A stretch of DNA of 64,000 nucleotides from Malus domestica (taxonomy: Eukaryota > Streptophyta > Magnoliopsida > Rosales > Rosaceae): the NCBI RefSeq assembly GCF_042453785.1, contig NC_091673.1, positions 15,285,501-15,349,500 on the forward strand, in the 5' to 3' direction. The notes beneath the pieces are model-generated. The model worked only from the letters and a program-made list of their open reading frames with translations. It did no database searches and was not told the origin of the DNA. Position 1 is the first letter of the stretch, and each line of letters starts with the position of its first letter. The translations under genes and the position numbers were made by a program. Shown here piece after piece: positions 56,151-64,000 of this stretch.

Positions 56151-57613
56151 CTAAATGGCCAATATCTCATCACTTAGTAGAACTTGACTTCCACTTCCCA
56201 TTTGTTGATAGGGGTTAACCATATGGGGGCTCCCTTGGTATGTCATTGCTTCGGCGAAGGCGTAGTTATAAGCTTGTGCCATCACCTCAGAGTACATCTT
56301 CCAAGTGTTGGCATTGATCATGTACTTGAAGAAACAATCACGTAGGCCTGCCGTGAAGGCCTTGAGGGCGGTCTTGTCATCTGCCTCAGCGCAACGAGAA
56401 TACTCATGGCTGAAGCGACCGGCATACTCTCGTAGTGACTCGTCCGGCTTTTGGAAAATAGTGTACAAGTCATCTGCAGAATGCAAGTGATCGGTCTGGA
56501 AGATGTGTTGAGAGAGAAACAGTTTCCTCAATTCCTCAAATGAGTCTACTGTCTCAGGTGGAAGACGGCAATACCTGTTAAGAGCTCTGCTAGAGAGTAT
56601 GAAGGGGAAGAGAAGACATCGCTCTTCGTCGGTGTGCATTCGATATGCCATGGTGGACTCAAAGAGGTTAAGGTGTTCAATTGGGTCCTCCATTCCAGTA
56701 TAGAGTTGTAAACCAAGCTTTTGTTTTGTCTTCGCTTGAATAGGGTGTCGAGGATCCTTCTTGTGAGACGGCTAGGCCTGGGTTGGTTCCAGTCAGGTAT
56801 CTCAGCTTGACGTTCGGCCTTCAACTTGTTTACTTCCTCAATGAGCTGTAGGACAAAGGGGTCCTGAGTGGAGTCATGTACTACTGGAATTTTCTTTCGT
56901 AAGTCTTCATCGTCTTTTGGAAGTAGGAAAGTTTGAGCAAGGGCATGTGGTTTTTTCTTGGACTCGCCGTACTGACTTTTAGGGCGAGTATGTTGGAATA
57001 CCTCAGCGTCCCCCGTACCTTCATGTTCCTCTAGGACCTGTCGTTCATTCCCTAGATTGGCAACTGGCATGAGTCGTGGGAGGGGACTGAGTCTTTCAAA
57101 AACCCTTGGGTCATTGATCTTCGAGTATATGTGGATGGGATTCTCTCGACGTTGCTTTAGGAAGTCTTGGCAGTCACAATAAACGGCTTTCGATCCTTCC
57201 AACCCTTCTACAAAGAGGTGTATTCCTCCACTTCTTCTACTTCGGGTCGAAGCATCTGGGTTAAGAGAACTCTCATGTTGATCAATGTTTTGATGATTAG
57301 CTCGCTCCTCATCAGGGATACCCATGTCGAAGAGAGGTGACCCTCCGTGTTGGGGGGCACCTAGATGATGGTTAATGTCCACAGGGGCAACGAGCTCGCG
57401 TGTTTGAGTACGCCTAGTTTCGTGGAGCGTCTCAAAGAGCTTCTCATACTGCTCCTGGAGGACCTCATTCTTTATTGTTATCTTATTGTTCTGAGCTTCT
57501 AGCTCATCGACTTTAGCTTAAAGAGCAACCCTCTTTCCTTCATTCTTTCGTTGCTTCACACTAGGTGCAAAATGGGTGTCATTCTGTGTGTTATGGCTTC
57601 CTTCGCTCCCCAT
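56151..57613 (-). pseudogene. Gypsy gag with stop and frameshift
   Basis: It starts MGSEGSHNTQND at 57613 and meets a stop at about 57518. Past the stop the same or shifted frame gives a coiled coil (KVDELEAQNNKITIKNEVLQ). The frame 57382-56546 carries a long hydrophilic region (DFLKQRRENPIHIYSKINDP). A frameshift near 56690 leads to the gag domain (EDPIEHLNLFESTMAYRMHT, then ALNRYCRLPPETVDSFEELR and LREYAGRFSHEYSRC). Gag would form particles; this copy is broken. Confidence 0.8.
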
Positions 57614-57702
57614 GTTAGAAAGGGATGCCTGGTCAAAAGAGAATGTACAAATGGTGGAAACCAGCTTGGCAAAGTTGAAGAGAGTGGGAATAAGTGTCGT
57701 TT

Positions 57703-57719
57703 TCACAGATGGCGCCAAA
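57703..57719 (-). other. Primer-binding site of the gypsy element
   Basis: TTTGGCGCCATCTGTGA directly follows the LTR end on the minus strand. TGGCGCC starts are common in plant gypsy primer sites. Confidence 0.65.
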
Positions 57720-58234
57720 TGTTGATGCACAAAATCAGTAAGGACTTTGGTACAACAGAAAGTGTTAAGTTTGTGACATTCGCTAGATTGCTCTGGTCAC
57801 TAGTATGGATAAGTATGTAAATGGATAGAGACAGGGAAGCAAACACAAGATGTACGTGGTTCACCTAGATTGGCTACGTCCACGGAGTAGAGGAGTTCTC
57901 ATTAATTGTGAAGAGTTTACACAAGTACATAGGTTCAAGCTTTCCTTTAGTGAGTACTAGTGAATGATTTAGTACAAATGACATTCATAAATATTGTGAG
58001 AGAATGATCTCTATTTATAAAAGCGAGTTTCTAGTTTCATTCTGACATTGACACGTGTCGTGTTGTGATTGGCTTCTGATGTTGACACGTGTCGTGCTAT
58101 GATTGGCTTCTGATGTCGACATGTGTTATGCTGTGATTTGCCTCCTGGTTGGAGGGAAACTCTTCTAGGTCCTTGACAGTATAACGTTGACCGATACTCA
58201 ATAGTTTCGGGATTGGTTAAGTATGGTACAAACA
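57720..58234 (-). repeat. 5' LTR of the gypsy element (about 515 bp)
   Basis: On the minus strand it runs from TGTTTGTACCATAC (or TGTACC, four bases later) to GCATCAACA. A TATA-like 'atttataaaagc' is at about 58013 on plus. Three tandem G-box repeats lie at 58042-58143. Confidence 0.75.
58042..58143. promoter_or_regulatory. Three tandem 34-bp units with G-box and CCAAT motifs in the LTR
   Basis: Units start at 58042, 58076 and 58110. The first two hold GACACGTGTCGTG (a G-box/ABRE-type palindrome) and GATTGG (inverted CCAAT). The third is decayed to GACATGTGTTATG and GATTTG. They sit upstream of the TATA in the minus-strand LTR. Confidence 0.6.
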
Positions 58235-58289
58235 AATTGTATTATACATACATAAAGACAATTGAGGCACATACTATCATGAACCAGAA

Positions 58290-60995
58290 GTTCATTGATT
58301 CAAAAGTTTATATGCTTTGGCATGATCGTTTGAGTCATCCAGAATCTACCATAATGCGATGATCATTACCAACTATAATGGACATCCATTATTGAGCTGA
58401 CACATTGTTATCTCAATTGATAACCCTTGTAAGGCTTGTTCCCAAGGGAAGTTGGTAACTAAACCATCACAGCTAAAAGTTGATGATAAATCCCCGTCAT
58501 TTTTGCAAAGAATTCAAGGGGATATTTGGGGGCCTATTCAACCATCTTGTGGACCATTTCGATATTTTATGGTTTTGGTTTATGCATCTACCCAATGGTC
58601 ACATGTTTGCCTATTGTCTACTCGAAATATAGCTTTTGCTAGACTTCTTACTCAAATAATTAAGTTGCAAGCACAGTTCCTAGATCACCCCATTAAGTCA
58701 ATCCGACTTGATAACTTTGGTGAATTTACGTCTCAAACCTTTGATGATTATTGCATGACACTGGGCATTGATGTTGAACACCCTGTTCCTCATATCCATA
58801 CTTAAAATGGTTTAGTAGAGGCATTTATCAAGCGACTTCAATTAATAGCTCGCACTCTGCTCATGAAAACAAAATTGCCAGTCTCTGCATGGGGCATGCC
58901 ATCTTACATGCTGCATCATTGGTTTGATTGAGACCCACAGCCAACCACCAATACTCATCAATACAACTCGTGTTTGGGTATCAGCCAAATATTTCACATT
59001 TACGAGTTTTTGGTTGTGCTGTTTATGTGCTTATTGCACCGCCACAACGCACTAAAATAGGACCTCAGCGTTGACTGGGAATTTATGTGGGTTTTGATTC
59101 ACCATCTATTCTTAGATATCTGGAACCCTTGACAGGTGACATATTTACAGCTCGTTTTACTGATTGTCATTTTGATAAGACAGGCTTCCCGTCATTAGGG
59201 GAAGAAAATACCATTCTAGAAGAACGGTAAGAGCTAACATAGGTTGATCCCACCTTATCTCATTTTGATCCACGAAGCATTTAATGTGAAAATTAAGTGA
59301 AAAGGATCGTTCACCTTCATAGTATTGCTAATCAAATGTCAAATGCATTTAATGATTCTTTGAAAGTTACAAAGTCACATATACCAGCTGCAAATGCACC
59401 TACAAGAATTAATGTCCCTGTTGGACAAAATAAAGTGGCAGCGAATGATTCATCTGGTGCACACCTGAAGCGTGGTAGCCCCCATGTTCAAAAGATTCAG
59501 CCCATCGAAAGAGAAAGATGATGGCACAGTTGAACCCAAATGAAATCATTCAAGAAAAGAAAATGAATGATAAATCCACAATTCATGATTCTGTACTTCC
59601 GAAAAAAAAAAATGTCCTTCATGAGACATATGTCCCTGAAGAGACATATTATCCTGTAATGGATGCAATTACGTTACGTTACTTAATAAGTTTGGTAGTT
59701 TCAGAAAAACTTGACATGCGACTTATAGATGTCATGACCGCGTATCTATATGGAGAATTAGATACTAACATATATATGATAGTCCTAGAAGGACTTAAGT
59801 TGCCTAAAACAACTAACAAACCATGAATTATGCTCTCAATCAAATTAAGGCGATCATTATGTGAGCTGAAACAATCTGAACGAATGTGGTATAATCGTCT
59901 AAGTGAGTATTTGATCAAAGAAGGATATACCAACAATGTCATCTGCCCTTGTGTGTTCATTAAGAAATCAAATACTGGATTTGCTATAGTGGCAATATAT
60001 GTCGATGATATGAACCTAGTTGGAACCCCTGAAGAGCTCAATAAAACTGCTGAATATCTTAAAAGTGAATTTGAAATGAAAGACCTTAGGAAAACAAAAT
60101 ATTGTCTCGACCTGCAGATCGAGCATTGTGCTAATGGAATTTTGGTCTATCAATCAGCTTACATTGAAAAAATACTGAAGTGATTTGGCATGGACAAGGC
60201 TTATCCACTTAGCACTCCAATGGTCGTTCGTTCTTTGGACCTTAAAAATGATCCATTTTGTCTAAAATAAGATAATGAAATAGTCCTTGGTCCAGAAGTA
60301 CCATATCTGAGTGCAGTATGTGCTTTATTGTATTTAGCATAATGTACTAGACCACATATAGCTTTTTCAGTCAACTTGTTAGCAAGGTATAGCTATGCTC
60401 CAACAATTCGTCATTGGAAGGGAGTTAAAGATGTATTACGATACCTTCGTGGAACAACAGACATGAGTCTCTTCTACTCAGGAAATCCACAAATGACCAT
60501 ATTCTTGTTGGATATGCAGACTCTGGTTTCCTTTTTGTTCCGCACAAAGCCCGTTCACAAACTGGATATATGTTCATTAATGGAGATACTGCAATTTCAT
60601 GGTGCTCAACAAAGCAAACATTAGTTGCTTCATCTTTCAATCACTCGGAAGTAATTGCTTTACATGAAGCAAGTCATGAATGTTCTTGGTTAAGATCAAT
60701 GATCCATTATATTCGGAATTCATGTGGTATACCTTCAAAAACAGACACTCCAACTGTCATCCATGAAGATAATACAGCCTGTGTTACCCAAATGAATGAA
60801 GGATTCATCAAGGGCGACAAGGCTAAACACATATCTCCAAGGCTTTTCAGTGCACATGAGTTTCAGAAGGCTAAAGTTATTGAAGTTAGACAAATCTATT
60901 CCAATAAAAATCTGGCAGACTTGTTCACCAAATCTCTACCAAAGTGCACATTTCTGAAGTTATGCAAGGAATCGAATTACTTCAGCTTACCAATT
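58290..60995 (+). pseudogene. Copia pol remnant (pre-integrase, integrase, RT, RNase H)
   Basis: LWHDRLSHPESTIM is the pre-integrase zinc-domain motif. Integrase follows: GDIWGPIQPSCGPFRYFMVL and TSQTFDDYCMTLGIDVEHPV, then many frameshifts at 58800-59290. RT reads MWYNRLSEYLIKEGYTNNVI and IYVDDMNLVGTPEELNKTAE, with the YVDD active site intact. RNase H reads HECSWLRSMIHYIRNSC and LADLFTKSLPKCTF. Stops occur throughout, so it is dead. Confidence 0.85.
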
Positions 60996-61266
60996 TGAAG
61001 AATGCGGAATCATGGGGAGATATGATTTAGGGGGAGCATCCATGATACATGCATGTTGTACTCTTTTTCCTTCGATTAGGATTTTTCCCACTGGGTTTTT
61101 CCTATTAAGGTTTTAACAAGGCAACATAAGCATGCTTAACACCATATCAACAATCTGTGTTAAGTTGTACTCTTTTTCCTTCGCTATGGTTTTTTCCCCA
61201 TTAGGTCTTTCCAAGCAAGGTTTTAACGAGGCAACTGATGTTGATATGTGGGCATCTAAGGGGGAG

Positions 61267-61421
61267 TGTTGTAAATAGTGGGTATGTATGCCCACATGCA
61301 TACAGTTAAATTTTCATATGCTTAATAGTGTAATTTGTTTGTTTTCAAGGTAGTTGCTCTATAAATAGAGCATTACGAGTGTTCAAAAGACACAACAAGA
61401 AAAGAAAGAGAAAAACAACTA
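61267..61421 (+). repeat. Partial LTR, first copy of a 214-bp duplication
   Basis: It holds the first 155 bp of the LTR after a polypurine tract. At 61422 the pre-LTR sequence (as at about 61208-61266) starts again and leads to a second polypurine tract and a full LTR at 61481. Confidence 0.85.
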
Positions 61422-61480
61422 TTTCCAAGCAAGGTTTTAACGAGGCAACTGATGTTGATATGTGAGCATCCAAGGGGGAG

Positions 61481-61751
61481 TGTTGTAAATAGTGGGTATG
61501 TATGCCCACATGCTTACAGTAAAATTTTCATATGCTTAATAGTGTAATTTTTTTGTTTTCAAGGTAGTTGCTCTATAAATAGAGCATTACGAGTGTTCAA
61601 AAGACACAGCAAGAAAAGAAAGAGAAAAACAACTAATAGCAATAATATTCATCACTTCCTCTGCAATATTTTGTTAGTGTAATATTTTGCGACAGCCTCG
61701 CTCCTGTCCTTAGTAAATGTTATCTCTCTAAACTTTTGCCTATTTATAACA
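61481..61751 (+). repeat. 3' LTR of Copia element 2 (271 bp)
   Basis: It starts TGTTGTAAATAGTGGG and ends CCTATTTATAACA. The TATA palindrome 'ctctataaatagag' lies at about 61570. Confidence 0.88.
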
Positions 61752-62195
61752 AAAACAAGTGGCAAGATCGATTGGCTGCCAAAATAGCCTACTTTGTTTC
61801 TCCATCATTGTCTCATTCATAATTTTATTTTATGCTTCCCTCCTTTTGTCTCCAAATTTAGTTTATTTATTTGTAAACCAATCTATTTACGATATAGAAA
61901 GATTGAAGATAATGGGATAATAATTTTTGTGCACCCAAAATTGGTATGATCTCTCTGTGGCCCTAATAAAAAATTTGACACATATTAAATTTAAGAAAGG
62001 TTAATATAATAATTAAGTGTCAGTGGGTCACAGAGAACCCACACTCATTTTGAATGCAGAAAATTTGGTCTCGAATAATGGAGGGTGGGAGTTACGGTTA
62101 TGTTCAAGTGAATGATTTTGACTTTTGAGAGCTTGAGAATAGTAAGTTTGGGGCCTAAATAGTCATTTCATATTAGGGGTATAGTCATTTAATAA

Positions 62196-62738
62196 AAAAC
62201 TTAAAGCTTAATTTTAGCCATGCACTCTGTAACTCTATTTTGATCTCACTTTACTCATGTAACTAAAAAAGTCACCATTTTACTCCCTGAAACTCAAGAT
62301 TCGTTCCACTTTGACTCTTGGATTCTCTCTTCTCCCTAAAACTTATAGGTTGCCTTCTGAAACATATGTGGAACTCAACATCGAATAAGACTATGTTACA
62401 TATGCAATAAACTTGGTTATAAATCTCTATTATGCGTTAACATTCAACAATCAAAGAATATTAAGTTTAAAATAAATTGAAAAGATGAAAAATATATAAT
62501 AAAAAAAAATTGATTAGTCTGGCACGCCCAAGTCAAACCCACATAAGAAATGAACAAATCTAAGGTAATGTGAAGCGAATTTTGAGTTTTATAGAGACGA
62601 CTTTCAAGTTTCAGAGGGCATAATAGGATCAAAATCGAGTTACAGGGGCAATATGAGGCGAACTATGAGTTTTAGGGAATAAAGTGGGATTGAAATCGAG
62701 TTTCAGAGGTGTAAGCCTAAGTTTAATTGGGAAAGTAC
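62196..62738. repeat. Foldback element with long imperfect inverted repeats
   Basis: The left half ('taactctattttgatc', 'ctccctgaaactcaagattcg') is inverted in the right half ('gatcaaaatcgagttac', 'cgaactatgagttttaggga'). Each arm also holds internal repeats of 'ctgaaactc'. No clear target duplication. Confidence 0.55.
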
Positions 62739-62789
62739 TTAGGGTGGGTAGAAAGTATGTAATTAAGGTCTCATATGATTCGCCACTTT

Positions 62790-62895
62790 GTACTACGTAT
62801 TATTTTTTAGTTGTAAATGACAGGTATTAGGTTCGAATTCAATTCTCCCTAAAACGAAATCGAATTAAATTATTATTGCTAACCAATTATAAAAC
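62790..62895 (+). mobile_element. SINE-like fragment
   Basis: 'tactacgtatt' followed by 'taggttcgaattcaattctc' resembles the A and B boxes of the other SINEs here. There is no clear tail. Confidence 0.35.
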
Positions 62896-63109
62896 TTATT
62901 CCAATATAATTATTAATATCATTAGGCCTGGTTGGACAACTTAAGACCCAAACTCTGGCCATATTTCAGTTCCGGTGGGCCAAGGCCTGAAAATGTATTT
63001 CCGGTCCGGGTCTGTGCGGCCTATATTTTAGCCGGAGAACACAATATAGTCACTTAACTGAATTACACAACGCAACACTCACACTATCAACGCTTTGGAA
63101 TCTCCGTCA

Positions 63110-63788
63110 ATGGTGGACCTCTCCTTCCTCGCCCTCCTCCTCCTCCTCCCGCTCGCCCTCCTTTTCCTCATTCTCTACGTCATAGTCCGGCCCTGCCCCG
63201 TCAATATCCCAATCAAGAACCGCCACGTGTTCATCACCGGAGGCTCCAGCGGAATCGGTCTCGCCCTGGCCCACCAGGCCGCCACGGAGGGCGCAAGAGT
63301 CTCCATCCTCGCGCGCTCCCTCGACAAGCTCGAGGAAGCAAAGAACTACATCCAGCTGTCCACCGGCATCGACGTGTCAATCTTCGCCGCCGACGTCCGC
63401 GACTACGACGCCGTTTTGAAGGCAGTGGAGGAGGCGGGTCCCATCGACTTGTTGATCGTGAACCAGGGGGTGTTCGTCGCCGAGGAGCTCGAGAAGCAGG
63501 GATTGGATGAGGTGAGGTTCATGGTGGACGTCAATCTGATTGGGAGCTTCAACATGATCAAAGCCGCTCTCCCCGAAATGAAGAAGGGAGAGGACCGTGG
63601 GCCCCGCTCGATCGCGCTGATGTCATCCCAGGCCGGCCAGGTCGGAATCTACGGCTACACGGCCTACTCCGCCAGCAAGTTCGGGCTCCGTGGCTTGGGC
63701 GAGGCTCTGCAGCAAGAGGTGATTTCTCACGACATTCACGTTTCTCTTGTATTCCCGCCGGACACAGACACCCCTGGTTTCGCTGAAG
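63110..63788 (+). CDS. TSC10: 3-ketodihydrosphinganine reductase TSC10, first exon (partial gene, 226 codons in window)
   Basis: It starts MVDLSFLALLLLLPLALLFL at 63110. Residues 4-26 are a membrane anchor. The short-chain dehydrogenase fold follows with TGGSSGIG (43-50, NADPH loop), ADVRD (94-98), NQG (118-120, in place of the usual NAG), serine in LMSSQAGQVG (172-173) and YSASK (186-190, catalytic Tyr and Lys). Exon 1 ends after PPDTDTPGFAE at a donor 'gaag|gtaaaa' (63788/63789). The rest lies beyond the window. TSC10 reduces 3-ketodihydrosphinganine to dihydrosphingosine in the ER, the second step of sphingolipid synthesis. The retained pattern is close to Arabidopsis TSC10A/B. Codon use is GC-rich compared with its neighbours. 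Confidence 0.93.
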
Positions 63789-64000
63789 GTAAAACTGTAA
63801 AAGAGTTGTAAATGTTGGACGTGGAATTTGATTGTTTCGCCTTGATTTTTCGTACGAGCGATATTCTACTTTAAACTAATACAAACTGCTAAACATGGGG
63901 AGGGGGATTCGAACTTGGATGCATTGGAATGTTAAATGCAGGTAGGGAGATTCGAACTTTGGTGCATTGGGGGGCACATCCGCTCTAGACAACGTGGCTT
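63789..64000 (+). other. Start of TSC10 intron 1
   Basis: It follows the GT donor and has stops in all frames. Two 'gggagattcgaacttNg' repeats lie at about 63902 and 63946. Confidence 0.6.

Larger units (their letters stand above)
54833..58234 (-). mobile_element. Gypsy element, 3'-truncated, with gag but no pol
   Basis: On the minus strand: 5' LTR (58234-57720), primer site (57719-57703), damaged gag (57613-56151), non-coding sequence and a 145-bp tandem array (55470-54971). It is cut off at 54833 next to Copia element 1, without a 3' LTR. No protease, RT or integrase is seen, so the intact form may also have been a LARD. Confidence 0.75.
58236..61751 (+). mobile_element. Copia element 2 (plus), 5'-truncated
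   Basis: It runs from the pre-integrase segment through integrase, RT and RNase H to a polypurine tract (AAGGGGGAG) and LTR. The 5' LTR and gag are missing. Its left edge abuts the gypsy LTR. It is the inverted partner of 50137-54832. Confidence 0.85.
61752..63109. other. Upstream region of TSC10 with repeats
   Basis: It is non-coding apart from repeats listed separately. From 63010 the sequence becomes less AT-rich, and the leader probably lies at about 63040-63109. Confidence 0.5.

Overview
This is a stretch of plant nuclear genome, most likely a woody rosid of the Rosaceae and probably the apple/pear tribe. The organism call is an inference from gene content and repeat style, not from a search. 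The genes have short exons with GT-AG introns. The intergenic DNA is AT-rich and loaded with LTR retrotransposons, MITEs and SINEs. Host coding DNA is only a few percent of the window.

Repeats, 1-17 kb. Bases 1-8636 are almost one complete non-autonomous LTR retrotransposon on the minus strand (a LARD). It has a 5' LTR (7506-8636), a primer-binding-site-like sequence, an intact 882-codon gag, and no pol. Where pol should lie it carries fragments of three unrelated host genes: protein disulfide isomerase, the PEX7 WD40 receptor and COP9 signalosome subunit 6. After these come an antisense ORF, a polypurine tract and the first 49 bases of the 3' LTR. From 8.6 to 17 kb there are a degenerate NAM-associated/Myb-like pseudogene, a Copia deletion derivative, an unidentified inverted duplication and possible orphan exons.

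Host genes, 17-45 kb. There are five complete genes, all on the plus strand: NF-YC (CCAAT-binding histone-fold subunit, 19336-20091), a chloroplast outer-envelope OEP7-like signal-anchored protein (21370-21594), a trichome-birefringence-like (TBL) polysaccharide O-acetyltransferase in 4 exons (33321-36006), ECR1, the catalytic subunit of the NEDD8/RUB E1, in 9 exons (36853-40454), and a small two-exon plant-specific protein (43950-44638). MITEs, local tandem duplications, a LINE 3' end and a candidate solo LTR fill the gaps. MITEs with clean target-site duplications sit just upstream of several genes.

Retrotransposon nest, 48-61.75 kb. Two related Copia elements lie in inverted orientation (50.1-54.8 kb minus, 58.2-61.75 kb plus). 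Between them is a damaged gypsy element with a 145-bp tandem array. A solo LTR of the same family as the 1-8.6 kb LARD is inserted in the first Copia element with a perfect CTTTC target duplication. A mosaic of Copia LTR pieces in both orientations lies at 48.0-50.1 kb.

The window ends inside TSC10 (3-ketodihydrosphinganine reductase), whose first exon starts at 63110. From memory, the order TBL10/11 - ECR1 - small unknown protein - TSC10 matches the Arabidopsis At5g19160-At5g19200 block and its At3g06060-06080 sister. The 48-62 kb nest would then be a transposon wedge in an old syntenic block. The genes do not form a pathway: they serve transcription, envelope structure, wall acetylation, cullin neddylation and sphingolipid synthesis.
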